Part shown: piece after piece, positions 52,643 through 62,403 of the stretch
Layout of the letters: each line of letters starts with the position of its first letter
How positions within the stretch are numbered: the first letter of the stretch is position 1
Assembly (NCBI GenBank): GCA_035041965.1
Contig: JAPYMA010000427.1
Location: 116,932 to 180,931 of the forward strand
From: Anisakis pegreffii
Taxonomy: Eukaryota; Nematoda; Chromadorea; Rhabditida; Anisakidae
DNA: 64,000 nt
Direction of reading: 5' to 3'
Program-made: the position numbers and the translations under genes
The notes under the pieces: generated by a model
Seen by the model: the letters and a program-made list of their open reading frames with translations, nothing else
Told to the model about the DNA's origin: nothing
Databases searched by the model: none

Positions 52643-54589
52643 AAATGGGTGGTATGTCCTGAAACTGATCTCTTCGTAAGGCAAATATTTAGGAAAAACA
52701 GAAAAAAGCACAACCGTACGGAATTTTCTATTGTGTATATTGCTGATAAAGCATCCTCGACATGGTGTTCGTTAATCGACACATTACTGAACAAAAACCT
52801 CAGCTGTATTTTACAATACCCGTCCTAATCTACCTTTCAATCGTACTTGATCCATACCTAACTTCACCACGGTACTTCTTGAACCACACTGATTTTAAGG
52901 AAACGTTTTTTTTCTGAAAAACCAAAACCTTAAACCTATCGCTTTCTCATGAGATATCATCGGTTGGTTCTATTAACGATAAGAGCTCTAATGTGTCTCA
53001 TGAGAGAGTTGAACAAGAAGTTACGGTTTTTGTTCATTTACTATAAGCAGGAAGGGTTGACGTGCTGGACCCGATCCCGTGATTTTTGACGATGCCAATG
53101 TGGGCCGATACTATAATATTTGTTAAAAAATCCGATTCGATCACAACTATTAAAACTTTAAACTCATTTGATCTCTGGTAAACACTGAAAATCCTCTCAG
53201 TCACGTTCCTCACATCGTGACTGAGGTTCAGCTCACGCCGAAGCGCAAAATACGCTCAGATTCAGTTTGCAAATTCGCGAACAAACCTCATTTTCAGTTA
53301 TAAACTTGATTGCGGGCATCGATTAAGATTATAAAACGCAAAGAATATGGAAATTACAAACACTGATTAACAAAAACGTAAAACTTGCACATGAAAAACA
53401 GCAATAAGCAAAGAATTTCCCTGCAACTCATGCTCCAATTCATGTTTCCAAGCAAAAAATTATTAGCATACGAAATATGTAATGAAAATTTTCAAACATA
53501 TTCAAATTTCCCTCTTTCTTATGTTCCCTCCATAACCCATCCTCCTTCTAAAAGAGCTCAATAGGCAATCTCTCAGCATTGTAGTATATATAAAATGGGC
53601 GTGTGCCAAAGCAACAGCGAAAGCATACTCAAACAATAGAAGAATTTGAGATATTCCAAAGCAATATTTTATGGTAAATCACAAGCAATGATTTTAATCT
53701 CCCATGTAAATCCGAACTAGAACAATGGCCTGACTATGAGTGAGAGCTTGATACGCAGTTTGTGCTCGAAACTAATTTGAGCGAATAAGGATGAATGTAC
53801 CTCACACACCCTGAAATACTGTCTTGCACTCCTAAAGGATGCGAGCACCCTGATCTATTGTATGCATTGAAATCATTAAAGTGCGGTAGTAATGATCGTT
53901 CTAATATCCACACGAACAAGGTCTCCTCATTAGCACAAATTAACAAAAGGATTTAGAAGGCACAGAGCACAGTTCACCTAGAACGACGATACATTTAGGT
54001 ACAATGGTGCGATTACATAGGCGAGAGAACATCAGAACGAAGAGAGCAGAAGTCAGGTAGACATAAAAAGACTCACTACTTTGGCAATATCTCATGAGTG
54101 TGCGAGTACTTTTTATTGGAGAGATCGCACTTTTTACGAAAATCTCGAAATTTTCGTGGATTTTCACGGGTTTTTCGAGCTACACTGGATTACTTTAATC
54201 TTGAAATGTTCCATTTTTATGATTGCTGCTGCTAGGGTTTGTTATTATAGGGAATTCGAGTACTGCATCATCAAAAAGTGTAGTTGCTGTCACAATTTCC
54301 AATTTCATCTTTCAATCGCACTCGAATATTGCAATAGAAAGTTTGTATGGTGAGATGTATCAATCGTTGTTGATGCTTTTCGTGGCCTTATGAAAGCGTT
54401 TTTACATGACCGTTTATTTTTAATTCATATTTTCATTCGCACGTGTATATTCTAGACAGCTGAACGCTTTGGACGACCATATAAGATGGCGAGAGCTTAC
54501 CAGGTCGGGAAGCGGTGGTTCCAATCTCTTCAGCTCATCGTCAGAGGCTAGTCGATTCGATATCTCACTTTATTTCAGATTCAGATATT
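52643..54589. other. Spacer upstream of INCENP; no gene recognised
   Basis: It should hold the INCENP promoter. A TATATAAAA at 53587-53595 on the plus strand has no gene that I can see downstream. A 10-bp inverted repeat (CTCAGTCACG and complement) lies at about 53197-53226. A short exon-like piece on the minus strand near 52840-52860 (ATG after GTTAG) does not join INCENP in phase. Confidence 0.4.
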
Positions 54590-55775
54590 CTTTGGTTGGC
54601 CCTTGTCATCAGACACATGAGCTGAGGTAAAACAGCCACCTAGGGATTTTCCCGTATTACCTTTTGTTTCTTAACTACGTTAGAGGCGCAGATGTTGGGT
54701 TTTCCAGTACCCATGCTGGTGTGGGGATGCATGGAGGCCGGGAGAATGGGCGGATAACCCAGGGAGAAATCCTATCCCGGTTCCGGGTGAACCCGGCATT
54801 CGTACCGTCAAACTTCCTGGAGGATAACCTTCATGGACAGCGGCGGATAACCTCGGGTGTACTGTGAAAATTCCGTGTCTGCGCCTTTTTCAAACCATTT
54901 AGGTAGTTGGAAAACTTTGTCTGGCTGTTCAACCTCACTTTTGTGTACTGCCCTTTAAATTGTTCTGTGAAAATTTCATTATTCCAAATTTATTATATTC
55001 TTTTGTTCGTCCTTATTATCAGATGCATGAGGTTAGGTAAAACAGCCACCTAAGGATTTTCCCGTATTACCTTTAGTTTCTTAACTAAGTTAGAGGCGCA
55101 GATGTGGGGTTTTCCAGTACCCATGTTGGTGTGGGAATGCATGGAGGCCGGGAGAATGGGCGGATAACCCAGGGAGAAATCCTATCCCGGTTCCGGGTGA
55201 ACCCGGCATTCGTACCGTCAAACTTCCTGGAGGATAACCTTCATGGACAGCGGCGGATAACCTCGGGTGTACTGTGAAAATTCCGTGTTTGCGCTTCTTT
55301 CAAACCATTCAGCTAGTTGGAAAACTTTGTCTGGCTGTTTAACCTCACTTTTGCATGCTGCCCTTTGAATTGTTCTGTGAAAATTTCATTATTCCAGATT
55401 TAATATATTCTTTTGTTCATCCTTATTGTCACATGCATGAGCTTAGGTAAAACGGCCATCGAAGGATTTTGTACTATTTCCTTTCGTTTCTTAATAAAGT
55501 TAGAGGCGCAGATGTGGTGTTTTCCGGTACCCATGTTGGTGTGGGAATGCATGGAGGCCGGGAGAATGGGCGGATAACCCAGGGAGAAATCCTATCCCGG
55601 TTCCGGGTGAACCCGGCATTCGTACCGTCAAACTTCCTGGAGGATAACCTTCATGGACAGCGGCGGATAACCTCGGGTGTACTGTGAAAACTGCATGTAT
55701 GCGCTTCTTTCAAAACATTCAGGCAGTTGAAAGACTTTGTGTGGCCGTTTATCCTCAGTTTTTGCGTGCTGCTTT
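54590..55775 (+). repeat. Three tandem copies of a 410-bp unit with an invariant GC-rich core
   Basis: The word TAGAGGCGCAG starts at 54681, 55091 and 55501, exactly 410 bp apart each time. Within each unit, 144 bp (54727-54870 in copy 1, and +410 and +820) are identical in all three copies, whereas the flanks differ at many positions, most in copy 3. The core is far richer in G+C than its surroundings. It contains three GGATAACC words and several self-complementary arms, for example CCGGGTGAACCCGG at 54783-54796. An open frame of about 67 codons crosses copies 1 and 3 but is broken by TAA just upstream of the core in copy 2. The class of the repeat is unknown to me. It could be a multi-copy structured RNA, the conserved part of a retroelement, or a recently converted satellite. 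Confidence 0.85.
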
Positions 55776-56218
55776 TCAAGCTGAGAAACGTTTGGTTTAG
55801 GTTCACCAAAGAATTTTAACCTCCCATTGAACTGAATTACCAGAATTTCATTTCCGTTTGATACCAAATATGTAAATTCATTATGTGTGATCATGATAAA
55901 TTTCATTCAATCGATTGTGCTGGAGTCGACCAGGAGTGCAGATCGGACGTCAGCAATATGGAGAGCGATGGTAGGTCAAGCTGTGAGCTGCTGCACCAAT
56001 CACTTCGTCAAAAAAGTAATTATTAACTACTGTTTTAGCATTCTCTATTTGATTTTTGTTTCATCAGTTTTTCTCTCATTTTGAATGTATTAGTGTTCCT
56101 TTTTTTGCAAAAAGACTAACATTTATCTGAAGTGCTTTTGTGAGGGTGACGTAGTTCTTTTAGAAGAAGATTGTACAATTCGGAAGAAAGGGGAGGAAGA
56201 AATGGGCAATTCCTTTCG
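55776..56218. other. Short spacer between the two tandem arrays
   Basis: No gene seen. It begins at the decayed right end of the third 410-bp unit. The first upstream element of the next array (GGAATCCATTTTTATTAATTC) begins at about 56219. Confidence 0.4.
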
Positions 56219-58276
56219 GAATCCATTTTTATTAATTCATTTGTGTCTGCAAATTTAAGGTGTACTTCAGTATAGTGGTAATCAGACAAAGATTCAAAAT
56301 TCAGTTTTTATTTAGGTTCAGGATGATTTTACAACGCTTTTGACTTCGGATTACAGGTTTTTCCTTTCTCATATGTATATTTCTTCATAATCCGATGTTC
56401 ATTCTGTGTTAAATGTACTTTTACTTAAAAATTATTTGATTCGAGCAGAAGGGGTAGAGAAAGGATGGCAGTTCGTTTAGAATCCATTTTTGTCTAGTTC
56501 AGAAAAAGTTATAGTGGTAAGTTATTCGTAGCGTAGTGGTAAAGCTCTCCATTTTCGCAAGGCAGAACAGGGTTCGAGTTTTCTGAAATTTTTGGCCTGT
56601 TGTTTTTTGAATTTTGTTTCACTTTTAGCTTTGAGTTTTTGAGGGCTTATGGTGTTTGATAGCAAACAGTAATCTGCCATCCTCTTTATTTTTTAAATTA
56701 AAAAAAGGGAAGGGGGCAGGAACGAATGGATGATTTTCTAGAATCCACTTTTGTCTATTTCATAGTACGTATGAGCTACAGATGCGTCGTAGTATAGTGG
56801 TAGTGGTCTCTGCTTTGGCGTGGCCGTACGGAGTTCGAACCACTATTCTAAAATTTTGTTTTATGTCCAAATTTTATGTAGATTTAGGTTTTTGAAAGAC
56901 TGTGGTGTATCCTGTAAAGTATTAATCAACATTTTGTAAACTGGGAAAAGGGAAGGAGAGCAGGAACAAATGGATGTTTTTGTAGAATCCATTTTTGTCT
57001 ATTTCAGAGAATGCTGAAAGAAGGGGTGCGCCGTTGTATACTGGTAGTGGCCGCCATTTTCGCGAAGCAGGACGTGGTTCGAATTTTACTTTTGAATTTT
57101 TGTTTTATGTCTAAATCTGGATTTTTGAAGGATTGTGGTGTATCCTGAAAAGCATTAAGCAATATTTTGCAAACTGGAAAAAGCAGAGGAGGGAAGGGAA
57201 TGTTGGCAGTTTTTTAAAAATCCATTTTTGTCTATTTCATAGTATGCAGAGACAATAGACGCGTCGTAGCATAGTGGTAGTGGTCTTTGCTTTCGCGTGG
57301 CAGGGCAGGGTTCGACACCTGCTTTTGGAAGTTTGTTTTATTTCTAGAGTTAGGTTTTTGAAAGACTGTGGTGCATCCTGAAAAATATCAATCAACATTT
57401 TGTAAACTGGGAAAAAGGGAAAGAGGACGGGAACAAATGGATGTTTTTCTAGAATACATTTTTGTCTATTTCAGAAATTGATGAAGCAAGAGGTGCGCCG
57501 TTATATAGTAGTTGTGGTCGTTATTTTCACAAAGCAAGACGTGGTTCGAATTTTACTTTTGAATTTTTGTTTTATGTCTAGATTTGGATTTTTGAAGGAT
57601 TGTGGTGTATCCTGAAAAGCATTAATCAATATTTTGCAAACTGAAAAAATAGAGGAGGGGAGAGAATGCTGGTAGTTTTTTAAGAATCCATTTTTGTCTA
57701 TTTCATAGCATGTAGTAGTGGTAGATGCGTCGTGGCATAGTGGCAGTGGTCTCCGTTTTCGCATGGTAGGGTAGGGTTCGAATCTGAATTTTGAAAATTT
57801 TGGCCTTGAATTTTGTTTTGAATTTTTTTTTTGAATTTATTCCTAGCGTTGAATTCTTGAAGGCTTATGGTGCCTGATGAGAAATGTTAGTCTGCTATCC
57901 TCTCTATTTTTGCAATTAGGAAAAGTGAAGGAAGGGAGGAAAAAATGGCTGTTTTTTTTCAGATTCCATTTTTGTCTATTTCATAACACGTAAGGATATT
58001 AGATGCGTCGTAACATAGTGGCAGTGGGCTGCGTTTCCGAGTGGCAAGGCAGGGTTCGAGTCTCACCTTGGGAACTTGCGGCGTATTGTTTCTGAATTTT
58101 ATTTTACATCTAGATTTGAGTTTTTGAAGTCCGCTGTATGCCGAGAAATATTAATCTGCCATGCTTATTATTTTGGAAATTGTAAAGTGGGGAGGAGGGA
58201 GAGTTCGCAGTTTTTTAGAATCCATTTTTGTCTCCTTCATAGCATGTAACAACTGTAGATGCGTTGTAGGATATAC
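56219..58276 (+). repeat. Tandem array of about eight 230-280-bp units carrying tRNA-like A and B boxes
   Basis: Seven units have an A-box-like word (for example TAGCATAGTGG at 57267-57277) and, about 40 nt later, a B-box-like word (GGTTCGACACC at 57309-57319). A boxes lie near 56529, 56790, 57033, 57267, 57499, 57733 and 58011; an eighth unit is cut off at about 58276. Each unit also carries AATCCATTTTTGTCTATTTC 40-60 nt upstream of its A box, and a GTGGTGTATCCTGAAAA-like block downstream. The units near 56790 and 57267 resemble each other, as do those near 57033 and 57499, so the array has a dimeric higher order. The head resembles the D arm and T arm of tRNA-Asp/Gly/Glu-type genes, but the acceptor stem is missing, so these are not working tRNA genes. 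A tRNA-derived SINE amplified in tandem, or a family of RNA polymerase III non-coding RNAs, are the two readings. Confidence 0.85.
57261..57330 (+). ncRNA. Best-preserved tRNA-like pol III unit of the array
   Basis: This unit has the closest match to both internal promoter boxes: TAGCATAGTGG at 57267-57277 and GGTTCGACACC at 57309-57319. A T4 run follows at 57322-57325, which would end a transcript of about 65-70 nt. The 5' GCGTCGT has no complementary 3' arm, so a cloverleaf cannot close. Transcription is inference. Confidence 0.35.
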
Positions 58277-58513
58277 TTTAAAAAAATCCATTTGAACCTA
58301 CTGAGTAAATTTTCAGGAGTATCAAACTCACGTGGAAATTACGTGATGAGAAATAGACGACGCGAATGTGAAACCGTATAACAACGTGGTATAAATGAAC
58401 GCAACTGCAGGAAGAATATTACGAGAAGCAGCGAAGAATTTTATGATAATGTGATCCTGTGTTATGATAATTTATATTTTGGTGATACATTCATTTCTGT
58501 AACTGTTGTAAAA

Positions 58514-58542
58514 CCCTCATTAACCTCTGCGAGGAATGAGGG
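58514..58542 (+). other. Hairpin 1 of a GC-rich structured patch
   Basis: CCCTCATT (58514-58521) pairs with AATGAGGG (58535-58542), and inside it CCTC (58524-58527) pairs with GAGG (58531-58534), leaving a TGC loop and one AA bulge. A TATAAA follows at 58546-58551. Confidence 0.7.
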
Positions 58543-58575
58543 ATGTATAAAGCTTTAATGTGTCGTTGTGTTCTG

Positions 58576-58604
58576 ACGGAAGAGCTATTATATAGCTCTT
58601 TCGT
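58576..58604 (+). other. Hairpin 2 of a GC-rich structured patch
   Basis: Arms 58576-58588 and 58592-58604 form a 13-bp stem with one G-T pair around a TAT loop; the central word is GAGCTAT. Confidence 0.7.
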
Positions 58605-58818
58605 GTAATGCCATTCGATCGGGACAGGGTTCGGTGAGGTGTGATGTTTATGCTTGAGGTCTAAGGTTTTTGGGCGAGTTTTGGATAGCTAAATTGTTCC
58701 AAATTCTCACCGGGTGAGCACCTCGCCACTCTGGCTTCGGCAGCAACCTGCCGACTTCGATACTTTTTGGTGTCAGTTGTCTGCAGTTGCAAGCTGAACC
58801 CGATCGAGCGGTGTTACC

Positions 58819-58874
58819 AGGCCAACTGTTTCGCGAAACGGAGGTCGGGGCCCGTCTAGCGAAACAGTTGGCCT
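58819..58874 (+). other. Hairpin 3: 16-bp perfect stem with 24-nt loop
   Basis: Arms 58819-58834 (AGGCCAACTGTTTCGC) and 58859-58874 are exact complements. The loop contains a further ACGG/CCGT pairing. T and C runs follow at once. The size is precursor-microRNA-like, though the stem is short for that. A minus-strand open frame (58929-58648) covers it without recognisable domain. Confidence 0.75.
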
Positions 58875-59804
58875 TTTCCCCCTTTGTCTGAAAATGAAAA
58901 GTGGGGGGGTCAGTCACGCTCGCTGTCACAAAATTTGAAAATCGCGCCTTTTTTGGGTTGTTTGAAAATTCAAGATGTTCACATTGCGAATTGAACTTTG
59001 TCGATTTTCACTGTGCAGTATGCGTTTCTTGTCCTCTAAAAGTTCAGTGGGTTCTTTCTTCCCGTCGAAAGTTGGTAATTCAAATGTCTCACGTTGTTCT
59101 ATCACAATTCTACGAAGCAAAATTAATTATTCTGGAAAAAGTAGTTTAGACATGGGTTATCCAGTGATTTTGTCCGAATTCAACGAAAACTATGTAAATA
59201 TTGAATGTCAGCAGACTTGTGAAAGTTTGTGTCAACAGTTTATGAAACTCGTTGAAAAAATTAAATGTTACTCGGTACCATTCGATGTTTAAGGGTGCAC
59301 ACATTAAAATTCTAATGTGTTGGATTTAAAGTCCTGATTGTTGGATGTAGCCGTTATCTAAGACGCTGAGATCACGTTTGGATAGAACTTATGCCTGCTC
59401 AAACTTCACCTGAACTGGGATACTTCATTTCGTAGTTGTAAACGCTTATTTGTCGTCTGTGTAGTGGTTAAACACTTTCTTGTGAATGTTCAGTGTGTCG
59501 TCATTTGAGCACTTTTGCTGTGAAGGGAATAGCGCCTTTGCTTTGAAGGGGTAGGCTTATACTGAGGCTATCCCTTTTCTCTCTTTCGATGGGAGCTATC
59601 CGTTTAACAGCAAAAGTATCATCATTCGCTTCGTTAGCCAGCGGTTTGTTATTGTTCGTGTGAGATTCGCTTGCTCTGCATTGCTATGCATCTGTAAATT
59701 GCAAGACCGCCAATTTCACTTATATCTAATTGTCTCTTTAACTCATTACGTCCATAACGCAAGGCAATCCCAAGACCGAACCAGAAAATTTGCTATTAAA
59801 CAGG
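58875..59804. other. Spacer with short overlapping open frames, no gene recognised
   Basis: Open frames of 64-105 codons overlap on both strands at 58901-59292. None has a domain that I trust. The stretch may belong to the same repeat-derived island as its left neighbours. Confidence 0.35.
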
Positions 59805-60297
59805 TGATCTACTAGAGTAATGAGCAAATTCAGGACGATTATGCTTATCGATGTGACCATAACAATTATAAGTATTACTAGTTATAATTTATAACTAGTT
59901 TATAAAAGATCAAATGGAACGTCAATTTAACAAATGAAATCTCATTAGGTATTTCAGAAATCTCATTAGGCATCATAACCGTATTTCAGAGCATGTAATT
60001 TGCATGTTGCTGCGTAATATTTCTTGCAGTATGCGCATTCTTTTGAGTGTCTCCGATCACAGATTTGTTTTTTTTTTCAACAATCCGTGCAGAAATATCT
60101 ATCGTTCGTTCACTCACAAAAGTTGGATTTAATTCACCGCATACTTTTGATGAATCGTAATAATAATGCTGATCGATCAACTGTAAAAGCCGATGCGTCC
60201 AAGGCCTTGTGCCGTGATGCACCCGTTCGACCATGTTGTAAACCATAATACCCTATCCATCATTCTGATAATTATTACTGATGATCTACTAGAGTAA
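59805..60297. repeat. 461-bp segment between identical 16-bp direct repeats
   Basis: TGATCTACTAGAGTAA occurs at 59805-59820 and again at 60282-60297. The 461 bp between them could be an insertion with a long target-site duplication. No terminal inverted repeats, poly(A) tail or transposase were seen. It includes a 23-bp palindrome at 59877-59899 (ACTAGTTATAA, T, complement) and a minus-strand open frame at 59986-60246 of unknown meaning. Confidence 0.55.
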
Positions 60298-60362
60298 CTC
60301 ATACGATCTACAACATTTACCAGTTTTTTGAACCTCTCGTGGAGAATTTTCCCTCATTTCAG

Positions 60363-62282
60363 AATCGTTGATGTCAAACATTCTCATGAACATAATGAAA
60401 AAGAATTCAGATAATCGTTGTATCCGAGAGATTTCACTGGGAAGAAATGATCTCTTTAGAAGAAGTGAAGAAGTTGATCGCGAAACGGGACGACATCGAT
60501 AAACAGATCGCTGAATATGAGCAAATCCTCAAAGAGGTTACTAGATCACCTGCGTCTTTTTCATTTTACTGAAAAATTCGAATCGAAAAATGAAGAATGT
60601 GCTCAGGGTAGCCAAATCACGCTGCAGTATTTAATTTTTTCATTTATTCTCCAAGGAATATCCTCGAAAATCCGTTAATAATTGATTTAGAACCGCTCCA
60701 ATTGAAGTGTTTTTTCAAAGATATGTATGGGAAAAAATCTGTGTCATTCCAGTATGCTGCATTCCCTGTTATGATCTAACTCTCGATGCTAAGTTCAGAT
60801 TTATTATCGATGTGTTGGCTTAATTTTACCTTGGCTCAATGATTTCACCTCCATCTCAGAAGATACTCATAAACTCAATTTTACAAATTATCATTTTACA
60901 GTAGTGTACGCCTATATACGCTCCTCCTAAATCGCATAAATCTAGCCTCATTTCGACTTGAAGGAGTCATCACAAACTAGAGATAATGGGTGCATTATGG
61001 GAATAAGCAGTATGCTAAGTGCACTCGTTCCAGCCATATGAATCTCAATCCTATCCACTTCAATCAGGCCTAACTGTAAGCTTCGGCATAAGAATCTAAA
61101 CTCAGTTAAGTGAAATGGGCGAAGTAGATGTTTGCTTTTTTACAAATTGCCGTACAACGCTTATGCAGATGATATTTCTAGTGAATGACTGCAAGGTTTC
61201 AGAATGGTGTTGACTTGCATTCGCCATTAGTTGATGCAGAAGGATATCCGTTGCCGAACATAGACCTATATTCGGTGCGAAGTGCACGCCAATCGATCAT
61301 ATGCGCTTCTAATGATCGTAAACAACTAACAGTTGAAATTGAAGATATGATGCTTCAGTTGCACGCGATGGCCAAACAAAATTCATCGTTATCATCCAAT
61401 CAAAAGTATTATTATTCATCAGTTTTATCTATTCTACTTTGTCAGTATTCAATTCAATAGAATAATTTTTATGATTAGTTTGAATCAATCAGTTCATTGA
61501 ATGTTGAAAGAGCATGGTGATGCAATGAAATTTCCGATGAAACTATTTGTTTATTGAAGAGAGTATCGTTATTATCGTTACTGTTATAAATATCACTACT
61601 AACATGAAAATTTCCAGCGCCAGATTCTTGTCTGATTGCAGTTCACTTCAAAATGATGACCAATCAAATGAAATCGTTAAACGAACATCAAATCGTGTGT
61701 TTGCTAAAATTGATACCGTTGCGCCTTCATCACCGGCACATGAGGCTGTACGTTAATTTTGGCACTGATGAATCGGTTTTATCTCTGACCGACCAATTTG
61801 AATAATTTCAAAAATAATCTTTTTTATTTCGCTTAGGACGCAAGGCTTGGAACGAACCATCTTGTTGATCAATGCTGACAACTTATGATGTTAATGAACA
61901 CATTGTAGGGTCTGAAGACCGGTGATCCCATTGTGCAGTTTGGTTCTTTACACGCTGAAAACTTCTCTGATATAAATCAGTTAGCTGGAATTGTACAAAA
62001 TTCTGTCGGAGTAAGCTTTAAAATTTATTTATATCGCTACATTAAATTTGCTTTCGTTTTGAGAATTTTATGAAATATAACGTGTTGATGAACAGCGATT
62101 ATTTATGTGAAGCACACTCAGAGTGATGATGTCGTAAAAATGATGGTTTGTAGAAAAAGATTCGTATAACGGTGATACGAGAAGGCCATGCTGAACGCTT
62201 GGAATTAGTGCCAAGGCAGTGGTCGGGTCGAGGTGTTCTTGGATGTTCTGTTGTTCCGATTAGTTCTGCAGAATTTATTTGA
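60363..62282 (+). CDS. psmd-9: PSMD9 (Nas2/p27), PDZ-domain proteasome assembly chaperone, 217 aa
   Basis: Coding exons are 60447-60536, 61203-61405, 61618-61747, 61909-62010 and 62154-62282 (stop TGA 62280-62282). Lengths 90, 203, 130, 102 and 129 sum to 654 nt with all phases matching; animal PSMD9 is about 220 aa. Residues 1-30 form the N-terminal coiled coil (EEVKKLIAKRDDIDKQIAEY). Exon 2 carries the family motif PLVDAEGYPLPNIDLYSVR. Residues about 125-205 form the PDZ domain: FAKIDTVAPSSPAHEAGLK, GDPIVQFG, ITVIREGHAERLELVP, then WSGRGVLGCSVVPI. Family members act in the cytosol and nucleus, binding the C-terminal tail of the Rpt5 ATPase during assembly of the 19S base. The 5' UTR starts after a TTTCAG acceptor at 60357-60362 and contains an overlapping upstream ORF. 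The start at 60447 is chosen because it alone continues the coiled coil in frame. Confidence 0.95.
60371..60502 (+). promoter_or_regulatory. Overlapping upstream ORF (43 codons) before psmd-9
   Basis: An ATG at 60371-60373, 8 nt after the acceptor, opens a frame that ends at TAA 60500-60502. It is out of frame with psmd-9 and overlaps its start by 56 nt. If the mRNA begins at 60363, most scanning ribosomes would meet this ATG first. It may lower PSMD9 synthesis. A missed small intron in the 5' UTR would remove it. Confidence 0.5.
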
Positions 62283-62397
62283 CATTATATAATCATTTAT
62301 TGCGGAAATTGTCCTTTTAATGTCAATTCGAATGTCTGTAATGTTAAAATTTTAATGAAATGTCTGTAAAAAATTCATTTGATTCATTTTTACACTG

Positions 62398-62403
62398 AAT
62401 AAA
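62398..62403 (+). promoter_or_regulatory. Poly(A) signal AATAAA of psmd-9
   Basis: Canonical hexamer 116 nt after the stop codon; the nearest one on the coding strand. Confidence 0.55.

Noticed and set aside
54664..55687. Small protein encoded by the 410-bp repeat
   Set aside because: The frame is open in copies 1 and 3, but copy 2 has a stop just upstream of the core, and identity at the DNA level is complete, which points away from protein-level selection.
56520..58070. Seven functional tRNA genes
   Set aside because: A and B boxes are present but no unit has complementary acceptor-stem ends, and anticodon arms do not pair well. They are tRNA-like repeats, not tRNA genes.
58926..59120. 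Gag-like fragment of an LTR retroelement on the minus strand
   Set aside because: One short motif (ELPTFDG) looked suggestive. There is no nucleocapsid, protease or reverse transcriptase nearby and no paired LTRs, so I do not call it.
59986..60246. Coding exon or zinc finger on the minus strand
   Set aside because: One frame contains a CxxC-like run but has a stop just upstream and no splice partner; the 86-codon frame has no domain.
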